This document shows positions 52,682 to 61,097 of a stretch of DNA of 64,000 nucleotides, piece by piece. A program made the position numbers and the translations under genes. Numbering within the stretch: the stretch's first letter is position 1; each line of letters opens with the position of its first letter. Source of the DNA: Crocinitomicaceae bacterium (lineage in GTDB: Bacteria > Bacteroidota > Bacteroidia > Flavobacteriales_D > Crocinitomicaceae); NCBI GenBank assembly GCA_023957475.1, contig JAMLHA010000009.1, positions 62,001-126,000 on the forward strand, read 5' to 3'. Under the pieces are notes generated by a model. It had not been told where the DNA came from, did no database searches, and was given only the letters and a program-made list of their open reading frames with translations.

Positions 52682-53287
52682 TTAAATGGTGTCTTTTGTT
52701 CTATCTATCATTGTTGCCAAGAAATCTCTTGCTCGAAACAATTGTGCTTTCACCGTTCCGATTGGAAGATTTAATTCTTCGGCAATTTCTTCGTAACTTA
52801 ATTCTTCAAAATAACGTTTTTCTACCAATTCTCTGTAACGTGGTTTTAATTTTGAAACCAATGTGCGCATCAATTTAATCTTTTGATTTTGAACAATGGT
52901 TTCTTCGGGGTTTAGGTTGTCAGCTTTTGCATCGTGGTAAATGACATCACCTTCTTCGGTAACAAATCCAGTACTCATAGAAGTAACATGAATACGCTTT
53001 TTTCGAATAAAATCAATACAATTGTTAGAAGCAATCTTAAACAGCCAAGTACTAAAAGCATAATTGGGTGAATACTGATCCAATCGGCTAAATGCTTTGC
53101 CAAAAGCTTCAATAGTTAAATCCTCAGCGTCGTCCACATTTTTAACCATTTTATGCATGGTGAAGTAAACAGAATCTCGGTAGCGATTCATCAATTCTGC
53201 ATAAGCTGACTGGTCGCCATTTAATGCGGCATCTATCAATACCAAATCTTGTTTTCCTTTGTCGGATAAATGATCTATTTCTACCAT
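52682..53287 (-). CDS. ECF-type RNA polymerase sigma factor
   Basis: A 201-residue sigma-70 family protein with region 2 (DAEDLTIEAFGKAFSRLDQY, FSTWLFKIASNNCIDFIRKK) and region 4 (FEELSYEEIAEELNLPIGTV, KAQLFRARDFL). It directs RNA polymerase to a set of promoters. No anti-sigma gene is adjacent, so its control is open. It is preceded by a glycosyltransferase gene with a 7-bp overlap. Confidence 0.93.
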   Translation of the reverse strand: MVEIDHLSDKGKQDLVLIDAALNGDQSAYAELMNRYRDSVYFTMHKMVKNVDDAEDLTIEAFGKAFSRLDQYSPNYAFSTWLFKIASNNCIDFIRKKRIHVTSMSTGFVTEEGDVIYHDAKADNLNPEETIVQNQKIKLMRTLVSKLKPRYRELVEKRYFEELSYEEIAEELNLPIGTVKAQLFRARDFLATMIDRTKDTI

Positions 53288-54411
53288 TTATTGGTTGTTT
53301 TCACCTCACTGGTGTAGTAAATAATCGGAATGCCTATTGCATAAAACAACTCATTGATAGGAAGCAATGCAGCAAATGTTTTCTCCTTTAACTTCATAAA
53401 ACACTTGCCTTGAATCCACCATTTGAGCAGAATAATTACCCCGAAAATAATTAAAGCCGACCAGCGAAAGTCTTTATTAAATAACAAAGTAATGAAAGAA
53501 ATGTACAGTATCAACAGCGACATTGGATAGATTCCTAACAATGCTTTTTTAATAACTTGATATTTAGGGGAAGTTGTATAGTGCCTTGTCTTTTGTAAAT
53601 ACCACGATTTCCATTCAGTTTTCGATGGAGAATACATGTAACTATCTTCCGATAAATTAATGGTATAATTTCTATCTTTTGCAGCTTCTTGGATGAATAA
53701 ATCATCATCACCAGAAGAAATGTTGTAGTGCGATTTAAACCCGTTTACACTTTGAAAAGCATCTTTTGTATAAGCCATATTGCGACCAACCCCCATGTAT
53801 GGTAATCGAGCCAACGCAAATGACATGTAATTGATTGCAATCCAAGCCGTATCAAAACGAATGACTGAATTCAAAAAACCTTTTTCCTTTGTGTGTGGAC
53901 CGTAACCCAAAACAATTTTTTTATTCTCAAAAGATTGACCTATTTCTTGCAACCATTTTTTTGAAGCAGGCTTACAATCAGCATCGGTCATGACTAAATG
54001 TTCATATTTTGCTGCTTTTATACCGATGTTTAACGGTAGTTTTTTACCTGGACGCAAATGCTTGTTTTTCTCAATTACCGTGTAGCGCAAATTGCTATAT
54101 TGTTGCTGATAGGCGCCTAAAATGTATTTGGATTCATCCGTTGTTTGGTTCACGACGACAATTACCTCAAATTCGGGATAATCCTGTGTTAACACAAAAG
54201 GCAAATTTTCATAAATATTATCTGCCTCATTTCTTGCTGCGATAATTACACTTAACGGAGGTAAGTCATTGTTTTTTTTCTCTTTTTCCTTGTAAAATGC
54301 CAAACGTGCATAAAAAAAGATGAGAAATAGCAGTTGAATTAATACTACCCCACAAAATAGGTAAAACAACAGTGACCACCAACTCAAATCAAACTCTGGA
54401 ACAATATTCAT
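53281..54411 (-). CDS. Membrane glycosyltransferase, family 2
   Basis: A 376-residue GT2 enzyme with one N-terminal helix (about 12-33) and two or three C-terminal helices (about 288-360). The GT-A core has PPLSVIIAARNEADNIYENL, the nucleotide-binding MTDADCKP (D-x-D), and SGDDDLFIQEA. It transfers a sugar to a lipid or polysaccharide; the acceptor is not known. It overlaps the sigma-factor gene downstream by 7 bp. Confidence 0.92.
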   Translation of the reverse strand: MNIVPEFDLSWWSLLFYLFCGVVLIQLLFLIFFYARLAFYKEKEKKNNDLPPLSVIIAARNEADNIYENLPFVLTQDYPEFEVIVVVNQTTDESKYILGAYQQQYSNLRYTVIEKNKHLRPGKKLPLNIGIKAAKYEHLVMTDADCKPASKKWLQEIGQSFENKKIVLGYGPHTKEKGFLNSVIRFDTAWIAINYMSFALARLPYMGVGRNMAYTKDAFQSVNGFKSHYNISSGDDDLFIQEAAKDRNYTINLSEDSYMYSPSKTEWKSWYLQKTRHYTTSPKYQVIKKALLGIYPMSLLILYISFITLLFNKDFRWSALIIFGVIILLKWWIQGKCFMKLKEKTFAALLPINELFYAIGIPIIYYTSEVKTTNKW

Positions 54412-54488
54412 TCATCAAACTTTAGTGCAAATATGCTATGCTTAATGAAATAGCTTTATCTTTACGCTCGTTATTTTTCAACAATGTT

Positions 54489-55619
54489 ATGCACTTTGAA
54501 TTAATTCATACTGATATCAACACAAAAGCAAGGGCTGGAAAATTCTATACAGACCACGGTGTGATTGAAACTCCGATATTTATGCCAGTCGGCACAGCAG
54601 GTACTGTTAAGGGCGTGCATTTACATGAATTAAAAGATGATATTCAAGCTCAAATCATTTTGGGCAATACGTATCACTTGTATTTACGCCCTGGATTAGA
54701 TGTTATCGAAAACGCTGGTGGATTGCACAAATTCAACGGTTGGGATAAACCTATTTTGACGGATAGTGGTGGTTATCAGGTTTATTCACTTGCAGGAACC
54801 AGAAAACTACATGAAGAAGGCGTTCGTTTTCAATCGCATATTGATGGACGGTATTTGCATTTTACGCCTGAAAATGTGATGGATACGCAACGAACCATTG
54901 GGGCCGATATCATCATGGCTTTTGATGAATGTACACCATTTCCATGTGATTATGGCTATGCAAAAAAATCCATGCACATGACGCACAGATGGTTGCAAAG
55001 ATGCTTCAATCGTTTCAACGAGACAGAACCAAAATATGGATACAACCAAGCACTTTTTCCAATTGTTCAAGGAAGTGTTTACAAAGATTTGCGAATGGAA
55101 TCGGCAGAAACAATCGCCTCTCATGATGCTATTGGAAATGCCATTGGCGGACTATCCGTTGGAGAACCTGATGAAGAATTGTATGGAATGACGGATTTGG
55201 TTTGCTCCATCTTACCAAAAGACAAACCACGTTATTTAATGGGTGTTGGAACGCCTCAAAACTTGTTGGAATGCATTGCCCTAGGTATTGATATGTTTGA
55301 TTGTGTCATGCCAACTCGAAATGCACGTCATGGATTGCTGTTTACTTCCGAAGGAACGATTAACATCAAAAACCAAAAATGGGAAAAAGATTACTCTCCA
55401 TTAGACGAAAATGGAACTTCTTACGTTGATAAAGTATATTCAAAAGCGTATGTTCGACATTTAATTAAATCAAATGAGTTATTAGGTGCACAAATTACAT
55501 CCATACATAATTTGGCATTTTATTTGTCGTTGGTTAAAGAAGCTAGAAAACAAATTATCAACGGAACATTTAGTACATGGAAAAATCAACAGATTCCAAA
55601 ATTGGAACGAAGATTGTAA
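54489..55619 (+). CDS. tgt: tRNA-guanine transglycosylase
   Basis: A 376-residue Tgt that replaces G34 in GUN anticodons with a queuosine precursor. DSGGYQVYSL holds the catalytic Asp region; GGLSVGEPDEE and GVGTPQNLLECIALGIDMFD with MPTRNARHG follow. I use the ATG at 54489 (MHFELIHTDINTKAR), since the upstream residues do not match the family. Some C-terminal zinc ligands usual for the family (C-x-C-x2-C) are not visible: the region reads NIKNQKWEKDYSPLDENG, which is normal in many Bacteroidota enzymes. It is followed by the permease gene after 12 bp. Confidence 0.93.
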   Translation: MHFELIHTDINTKARAGKFYTDHGVIETPIFMPVGTAGTVKGVHLHELKDDIQAQIILGNTYHLYLRPGLDVIENAGGLHKFNGWDKPILTDSGGYQVYSLAGTRKLHEEGVRFQSHIDGRYLHFTPENVMDTQRTIGADIIMAFDECTPFPCDYGYAKKSMHMTHRWLQRCFNRFNETEPKYGYNQALFPIVQGSVYKDLRMESAETIASHDAIGNAIGGLSVGEPDEELYGMTDLVCSILPKDKPRYLMGVGTPQNLLECIALGIDMFDCVMPTRNARHGLLFTSEGTINIKNQKWEKDYSPLDENGTSYVDKVYSKAYVRHLIKSNELLGAQITSIHNLAFYLSLVKEARKQIINGTFSTWKNQQIPKLERRL

Positions 55620-55631
55620 GAATAAAATAAG

Positions 55632-56708
55632 ATGCTTAAACTATTAGATAAATACATCATCAAAAAGTTTCTTTCAACATTCTTTTTTATGTTGGGAATC
55701 ATCATGTTGCTTGCAATGGTGTTTGATATATCCGATCGTTTAGGTGAGTTTATTGCCAAAGAAGCACCCGTTTCCGAAATTATTTTTACCTACTATTTTA
55801 ACTTCATTCTTTTTTATGGAAACTCTTTTTCTTTTATGATTATTTTCATTTCCGTAATCTGGTTTACTGCAAAAATGGCGCAAGAAACAGAGATTATCCC
55901 CATTTTAAATAGCGGAAAACCCTTTTCACGATTCATTCGACCTTATATGATTGCTGCTACAATTCTTGTGGTTATCAGTTTGTTTATCAATCACATCATC
56001 TTACCCACTTTCAATAAACGAGCACTCGATTTTGAAGATAAATATTACCGAAATTCATTGAGTGTATCCAATTATTTTGCTGATTTTCCGGGCAATATAA
56101 CCATTCAGTTTGGCACTTACACAGCTGAAGAGAATAAAGCTACTCAATTTATTGTTCAACGATTTAATAAAGACAATACATTGGCCTATATTTTGGTTGC
56201 AGCTTCTGCCGAAAACATTGAAGGCACGGATAAATGGATTTTTAGAGATTATTACGAACGAACGGTAGGCTACCCGAAAGATGTTCTTAGAGAAGGAAAG
56301 CAATTAGACACAATTTTCCAGTTTCGTATCAATGAAATGGCCACAAGAGACAATATCTCATCTGCTATGCGAACGGGAAAATTGCGCAAATTCATTATGC
56401 GTGAAAAAGAAAAAGGCTCCTCAAAAGTGCCACTTTATGAATTGGAATTGTACCAACGTACCGCCAATCCTTTTGCGACGTATATTCTAACGATTATCGG
56501 AATTGCCGTGTCAAGTCAAAAGAAACGAGGCGGAATAGGTGTAAATATTGCAATCGGACTTTCCATCGTGTTGGTGTATATCTTTGCGATGAAAATTATG
56601 GCTGTTGCGGCAGAAAATGTTGGTTTTCCAACAATCATTGCTGCTTGGATGCCAAATGTTCTGTTCAGTTTCGTAGCTGCAATTCTTTATAAGTTTGCCC
56701 AGAAGTAG
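55632..56708 (+). CDS. LptF/LptG-family permease (YjgP/YjgQ)
   Basis: A 358-residue protein with three N-terminal helices, a periplasmic beta-jellyroll (about 130-235) and three C-terminal helices. The opening LDKYIIKKFLSTFFFMLGII is typical. LptF and LptG extract lipopolysaccharide in the LptB2FG complex; Bacteroidota often carry several copies and this cannot be told as F or G. It is downstream of tgt and ends at a strong hairpin. Confidence 0.9.
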   Translation: MLKLLDKYIIKKFLSTFFFMLGIIMLLAMVFDISDRLGEFIAKEAPVSEIIFTYYFNFILFYGNSFSFMIIFISVIWFTAKMAQETEIIPILNSGKPFSRFIRPYMIAATILVVISLFINHIILPTFNKRALDFEDKYYRNSLSVSNYFADFPGNITIQFGTYTAEENKATQFIVQRFNKDNTLAYILVAASAENIEGTDKWIFRDYYERTVGYPKDVLREGKQLDTIFQFRINEMATRDNISSAMRTGKLRKFIMREKEKGSSKVPLYELELYQRTANPFATYILTIIGIAVSSQKKRGGIGVNIAIGLSIVLVYIFAMKIMAVAAENVGFPTIIAAWMPNVLFSFVAAILYKFAQK

Positions 56709-56714
56709 GGACGC

Positions 56715-56750
56715 GTTTGTATGGATGCGATTAATCGCGTCCATACAAAC
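56715..56750 (+). terminator. Palindromic terminator after the permease gene
   Basis: A 36-bp near-perfect palindrome (18-bp arms, one G-U/T-G mismatch, no loop) followed by ATTTTTTCTT. Its core GCGATTAATCGC is of a type seen repeatedly in Bacteroidota intergenic DNA. Confidence 0.8.
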
Positions 56751-56823
56751 ATTTTTTCTTAAAAAATGATTGGTGTTTTGTAAAAAATCTTTTCTTTGTA
56801 AATATTAACTTAAAAAACTTACT

Positions 56824-57306
56824 ATGATGGAATTTGTAGCACTCGGAATTGGATTTATCATTCTTTATTTTGCCTTTGTTTGTGGAATATTTGTAGCAAT
56901 AGCACTTTTTTATAAAACAATGGTAGATATCATGACACTAATCCGACCAGAAAATCGACTAACAACTGCGGGAAACATTATGTTAACGTTTATTCCGTTG
57001 TATAATCTTGTTTATGGTTTCATTCTTTATCCAAAAATTTGCGATTCAATTAGTAAAGAATATACAGAGTTGGGTTTAAAAAAGGATGGTGATTTTGGAA
57101 AGTCTTTAGCCATCACGTTTTTAATCTTGGCAATTACGGTATTGATACCCATCATAAACATTTTTTCCCTTGTGGCAATGTTGGTTATTGGTATTATTTT
57201 CTGGGTAAAAATGGATAAGTATAAAAAAGAACTGGAAAAATACAATAAAATGGGGTGGGGAGATGCTACTCGAAAAGTATCTACATCAAACGATATATTG
57301 GATTAA
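56824..57306 (+). CDS. Hypothetical small membrane protein
   Basis: A 160-residue protein with three or four helices: about 5-30 (IGFIILYFAFVCGIFVAIAL), about 50-68 (IMLTFIPLYNLVYGFILY) and about 96-130 (FLILAITVLIPIINIFSLVA). The C-terminus is charged and cytoplasmic. I do not recognise the family. It stands alone, converging with the amidase gene. Confidence 0.68.
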   Translation: MMEFVALGIGFIILYFAFVCGIFVAIALFYKTMVDIMTLIRPENRLTTAGNIMLTFIPLYNLVYGFILYPKICDSISKEYTELGLKKDGDFGKSLAITFLILAITVLIPIINIFSLVAMLVIGIIFWVKMDKYKKELEKYNKMGWGDATRKVSTSNDILD

Positions 57307-57331
57307 TTTAAGCCGTTCTAACTCAGGTTGT

Positions 57332-58108
57332 TTAAAGTACTCTATCTTTCAAAAAAGGCAATTTATCGCGAAAAGATTGTAGTTCTTCATAATCTAATGA
57401 AACGGTTACAACTTGTTCTTCATAAGCGACAAAAGCCAGTTGATTGCCCAATAAATCATAAATAACACTGTCTCCAGAATAAGATAAATCTGAAGCATCT
57501 ATTCCAACGCGGTTTACGCCAGCCACAAAGCATTGGTTTTCAATAGCTCTTGCTGGAAGTAGGGTTTTCCAATGCACATTTCTTCGTTCTGGCCAATTGG
57601 CTACATAAAGCAATAAATCATACTCAGGGTTACCAGATGTGTGCTTGTTTAATGCTATTTCTGGGAATCGTAAATCATAACAAATTTGTAAACGAATATT
57701 CCATCCTTTGTAGTTCACAATAACCGATTTGTCTCCACTTGCAAAAACCTTATCCTCACCTGCCAAACCAAATGTTTTTCGTTTATCATAAATGGCAACT
57801 ATTTCTCCATTTGCTACAAACAAACCACGATTAAAAAATTTACCGTTTTCTTCAATAATTAAAGAAGTGTAAACAGCGGCATTTTTGGATTGTGACAGTT
57901 GTTTTAACCACTCAATTGACGGAGAATTATCCATTTGTTCTGCTAATTTTTCAGCATTCATCGAAAAACCCGTGTTAAACATTTCAGGGAGCAGAATTAA
58001 GTCTGTATTTCCCAGATTAGCTAACAAAAGCTCATAGTTCTTAAAATTAGCCGCTTTATCTTCCCAAATTTGATTGGCTTGAACCAAAGTAATGGATATG
58101 TTGTTCAT
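57332..58108 (-). CDS. Omega-amidase (YafV-type nitrilase-family hydrolase)
   Basis: A 258-residue C-N hydrolase with the Glu-Lys-Cys triad: E42 (LLPEMFNTGF), K109 (YDKRKTF) and C143 (QICYDLRFPE). YafV-type enzymes hydrolyse alpha-ketoglutaramate and related omega-amides. The next gene upstream is an aminotransferase of the type whose keto-acid by-products this enzyme removes in methionine salvage, so the pair is probably functional together. They are separated by 289 bp. Confidence 0.9.
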   Translation of the reverse strand: MNNISITLVQANQIWEDKAANFKNYELLLANLGNTDLILLPEMFNTGFSMNAEKLAEQMDNSPSIEWLKQLSQSKNAAVYTSLIIEENGKFFNRGLFVANGEIVAIYDKRKTFGLAGEDKVFASGDKSVIVNYKGWNIRLQICYDLRFPEIALNKHTSGNPEYDLLLYVANWPERRNVHWKTLLPARAIENQCFVAGVNRVGIDASDLSYSGDSVIYDLLGNQLAFVAYEEQVVTVSLDYEELQSFRDKLPFLKDRVL

Positions 58109-58397
58109 TGGTTTTCGTTTTTTTCAAAAATACTAATTAACGATGAATAAAATCAATGAATACTCTATTTTGATTGCATTTGGCAAAGTTGATAATAGTG
58201 ATTAACCGCTAGCGTTGAGTAAAAAAGATGCTCTTTATCTAAAAAAACCACAGAGATTTCAGGGCTTCTTAATCAATATTTGCTACCCTTACCATCTGTG
58301 TTTCATCCACTGCACGACTGTGCACTCAAATCATCTGCGTAAATCCGTTCAATCAGTGAACTTATGCAAAGCAGAAGTATCAGTATTCTATTAAACA
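58109..58397. other. Intergenic region with degraded repeat-like sequence
   Basis: 289 bp without a gene. The stretches CCACAGAGATTTCAGGG and ATCTGCGTAAATCCGTTCAA resemble sequence often seen between genes in Bacteroidota, but there is no clear second copy in this window. Confidence 0.35.
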
Positions 58398-59528
58398 TCA
58401 AATTCTATTCAACTTCTCAGCAGCTTGAATCAACGTTTCTTCGGTTTTTGCGTAACACAATCGAATGTGTTTTAAATCTCTACCATCACTGTTAAATACA
58501 GATACAGGAATTGTTGCTATTTTGTTTTCTACCAAAATACGCTTTGTAAATGAAATATCGTCTTCGCTGCTAATATTGGCATAACTTGCCAATTGAAAAT
58601 AAGTTCCTTCGGAGGGTAATAACTCAAAGCGACTATCTTTTATCAAAGATTGAAAAAAATCGCGTTTTTGTTGGTAAAAACTGCCTAATTCACGCACATT
58701 AACTTCTTTTAAATAGGCTGCTAAAGTAGCTTGAGCGGTACTGTTCACACAAAACACCAAAAATTGATGTACTTTTTTAATTTCATCCATTAGCGCTGTA
58801 GGTGCAACGATGTAACCAATTTTCCAACCAGTTATATGAAATGTTTTCCCGAATGAACTGACAGATAGCGCTCGTTCTCTTAATTTTGATCGTTCGTTGA
58901 TAGAGATATGCTTTTTCTCAAAAGTAATGTATTCATATACTTCATCAGAAAGAATCAGTAAATTAGGGTGTTTTTCTACCAATTGTTCCAAAATCATGTA
59001 ATCATTTTCCGACCAAACTCTTCCAGACGGATTGTGTGGATTGTTGATTAACAAAAACTTAGTTTTGGACGTTATTGCACCTTCAATTCTATTCCAATCG
59101 GGTAAATAGTCATCTCCTAAGGCAACGTGTATAGGCTTTGCACCAGCAAGTAAAATAGACGATTCATAAGAATCATAACAAGGATCTAAAACAATTACCT
59201 CATCATTTTTATCAACCAAAGCTTGAAAGATGGTAAAAATTGCCTGTGTTGCTCCAGCCGTTACCAATAAATTTGTTGAGGTGTCAACTATTCTTCCATA
59301 CGATTGATGAATTAATTTTTGTAATCCTTCTAACAATAATGGGTGACCAGCCATTGGGCAATATTGGTTGCTCTGTGCTTCGTTTACAATCCTTGCATGT
59401 ATTGCAGTTAATTTGGGGTCTATCGGAAAGTTGGGAAACCCTTGTGATAAGTTAATGGCTTGATGTTCCATTGCCATTTTTGACATTACACTAAAAATAC
59501 TGGTTCCAACATGGGGTAGTTTTGACAT
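58398..59528 (-). CDS. Methionine aminotransferase / kynurenine-aminotransferase-like PLP enzyme
   Basis: A 376-residue fold-type I aminotransferase. The PLP Lys is K228 in SSFGKTFHITGWKIGY; INNPHNPSGR and SDEVYEY are also present. It matches the YbdL-type methionine aminotransferases, which use glutamine as amino donor and yield 2-oxoglutaramate for the omega-amidase. It is separated from that gene by a non-coding stretch. Confidence 0.9.
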   Translation of the reverse strand: MSKLPHVGTSIFSVMSKMAMEHQAINLSQGFPNFPIDPKLTAIHARIVNEAQSNQYCPMAGHPLLLEGLQKLIHQSYGRIVDTSTNLLVTAGATQAIFTIFQALVDKNDEVIVLDPCYDSYESSILLAGAKPIHVALGDDYLPDWNRIEGAITSKTKFLLINNPHNPSGRVWSENDYMILEQLVEKHPNLLILSDEVYEYITFEKKHISINERSKLRERALSVSSFGKTFHITGWKIGYIVAPTALMDEIKKVHQFLVFCVNSTAQATLAAYLKEVNVRELGSFYQQKRDFFQSLIKDSRFELLPSEGTYFQLASYANISSEDDISFTKRILVENKIATIPVSVFNSDGRDLKHIRLCYAKTEETLIQAAEKLNRI

Positions 59529-59636
59529 AATGGTATTACATTTTGTGCTAATATAAAGTAAAAAATTTGTTTTATCAGCACTTGATTAAAAAAGTGATAC
59601 AGTCTAATTTATTTGATTGATGATTTTATTAAAACT

Positions 59637-59717
59637 GCATTCTTGAAAATGCAATTTAATATAAATTTTGTATTCTTTAAAATACTATTATGATATTATT
59701 TGTATTTTTGAAAATAC
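59637..59717. promoter_or_regulatory. Three phased 16-bp dyads with consensus GYATTYTTKAAAATRC
   Basis: GCATTCTTGAAAATGC at 59637, GTATTCTTTAAAATAC at 59670 and GTATTTTTGAAAATAC at 59702. The centre-to-centre spacing is 33 and 32 bp, about three helical turns. Position 2 and position 15 change together (C/G to T/A), so the dyad is kept. The last copy contains a TATTTTTG -7 box, and a looser fourth copy begins at 59732 inside the AAA remnant. They look like tandem operator sites or iterons. Confidence 0.7.
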
Positions 59718-59729
59718 ATTTGTATTGTT

Positions 59730-60089
59730 GTGTATTCTCTTGAAAAAGCTCATAGTGTTTTGTTGCTTCGACAAAAGGCTAAGCTAGTTAAACCAGAAAA
59801 AATATACTTGCAAAATACAAATTATACGTATGCATTATCGGCAGAAAACCCGGATGTTGGAAACTTACGTGAGACGTTTTTCTTTAATCAATTGCAACAA
59901 GGTTATAAAGTAAGCTACACGAAACAGACAGATTTTTGTGTAAATGACAAACTTTATTTTGAAATTGGAGGAAAAAACAAAAAACACAAGCAGATAAAAG
60001 ACTTAAAACATGCATACTTAGCACTAGACAACACGGTTGTTGGATTTAGAAACGAAATTCCATTGTGGTTGTTTGGATTTCTATATTGA
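59730..60089 (+). pseudogene. C-terminal remnant of an AAA+ ATPase (DUF4143 type)
   Basis: A 119-residue open frame that begins at a GTG and ends in a natural TGA. It matches the C-terminal third of the predicted AAA+ ATPases of Bacteroidota (about 380-400 residues): SLEKAHSVLLLRQKAK, then KPEKIYLQNTNYTYALS, GNLRETFFFNQL, LYFEIGGKNKKHKQI and a PLWLFGFLY end. The P-loop half is missing, and the frame is closed by a stop 21 bp upstream of the GTG. I infer deletion of the N-terminal part. Three dyads precede it directly. Confidence 0.78.
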
Positions 60090-60591
60090 CAAAAAACCGA
60101 AACAATTGAGTCAACAATAATTATCGGGAATGAATTATCTTTTTGACTATTTTTTAGTTAAGCCAAAATTAAATAAACTAACCCGTTTTGCATATAGATA
60201 GAAAGCAATTGTATCAAAACCCGAGATTCCTCAAAAATCGAAGCGATTTTATCGGAATGACGGCTCTTATTGATGTTTAGGGGATGGAAGGCGACGACTC
60301 AGTCGTCGCCTTCCATCCTTTTTATGTACCTGATTGCTGTCATTTCGTACCAACAAAGTTGGGAAGAAATCTTTAAGCTAATTATAGTTTATTGATTATC
60401 AAATTCTTATCTGTAATATGCTGTTTTTTTGTTTTACAAATGCACAATAGGTTAACCTTGTTCAATAAAATTCTATTCGGAACGCTTGAAAATAGAAACA
60501 ATAACGAGGTGTTTAAAGAAAATTGAAAAGGATCTAGCAAATGCAGCTAGTAAAGTAATTTGGTTATAAGTAAAACCACTTTTCAGTGACT
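60090..60591. other. Intergenic region with palindromic element and a possible terminator
   Basis: No gene seen. It holds the nested element at 60222-60373 and, at 60566-60599, a hairpin (arms ATAAGTAAAACCACT and AGTGACTTTACTTAT) overlapping the stop codon of the PEGA gene; the T-run after it on the minus strand is weak. The rest is AT-rich with no repeat. Confidence 0.5.
60222..60373. repeat. Nested palindromic element (about 150 bp)
   Basis: The core is an 18-bp perfect arm at 60282-60299 and 60301-60318 around a single C (GGATGGAAGGCGACGACT and its complement). The outer arms are GGAATGACGGC at 60254-60264 and GCTGTCATTTCG at 60336-60347, plus GAGATTCCTC near 60223 facing GAAGAAATCTT near 60363. 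Small hairpins AAAATCG/CGATTTT and CCAAC/GTTGG sit in the left and right arms. It is a REP/MITE-like structure without coding content. Confidence 0.75.
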
Positions 60592-60978
60592 TTACTTATT
60601 ACTTTCTTGAAGCTTATAATCTACTTTTTTTGGTGAACCTTTATAAATCCCTCCAGTTAAAAAATCAGCAATTAACCAAATTCCACCAGTAAAAATGTCT
60701 AAAATTAACGCTCCAACTCTAATACGTCTGTCAAATGTTATCTCTGATGACTCATAACCATCTTTTTTAATAGTTAAAACAGCTCCACCGTCCTTAAGTG
60801 CTTTCTTTGGAATCTTAACATTAATAGGCGTTTGTCCTTGATATGAACCGTTATAATAAACATCTGCCTGAGTAGGAAAACCGTCATTTACTTTAACTTT
60901 CTGTTTAATCCCTGAGAAAACTAAACCACAAGAATTTAAAAAAATAGTGGCAACTAATAATAATACAATGCTTTTCAT
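60592..60978 (-). CDS. PEGA-domain lipoprotein
   Basis: A 128-residue lipoprotein (MKSIVLLLVATIFLNSC, lipobox LNSC). The mature part is a PEGA-like beta-sandwich: QADVYYNGSYQGQTPINVKI, then GAVLTIKKDGYESSEITFD. After it a hydrophobic Gly-rich segment (VGALILDIFTGGIWLIADFL) may lie in or along the membrane. The function is unknown. It is divergent from the XRE regulator, with a -7 box at 61023. Confidence 0.82.
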   Translation of the reverse strand: MKSIVLLLVATIFLNSCGLVFSGIKQKVKVNDGFPTQADVYYNGSYQGQTPINVKIPKKALKDGGAVLTIKKDGYESSEITFDRRIRVGALILDIFTGGIWLIADFLTGGIYKGSPKKVDYKLQESNK

Positions 60979-61022
60979 AGAATTAAATTTTTAATAAATA
61001 ATTGAGTGTTGAAATTTTTTTA

Positions 61023-61030
61023 CAAAAATA
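61023..61030 (-). promoter_or_regulatory. -7 promoter box for the PEGA lipoprotein
   Basis: On the minus strand this reads TATTTTTG (TAnnTTTG), 44 bp before the ATG at 60978. No TTG is seen at the expected upstream distance. Confidence 0.5.
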
Positions 61031-61060
61031 AGTTTCTTTTTATGCGTTAATTAAAAAATA

Positions 61061-61097
61061 ATTCCTAATTTAGGCGTATAAATACTATTTTAGGAAT
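61061..61097. promoter_or_regulatory. Inverted repeat overlapping the XRE start codon
   Basis: ATTCCTAA at 61061-61068 and TTAGGAAT at 61090-61097 are perfect inverted halves; the right half runs into the ATG at 61096. An inner CCTAATTTAGG at 61064-61074 is also palindromic. This suggests autorepression by the XRE protein. Confidence 0.55.

Noticed and set aside
58109..58397. Repeat element in the spacer between the omega-amidase and aminotransferase genes
   Set aside because: Sequence resembles intergenic filler known from Bacteroidota but no second copy or symmetry could be shown here.
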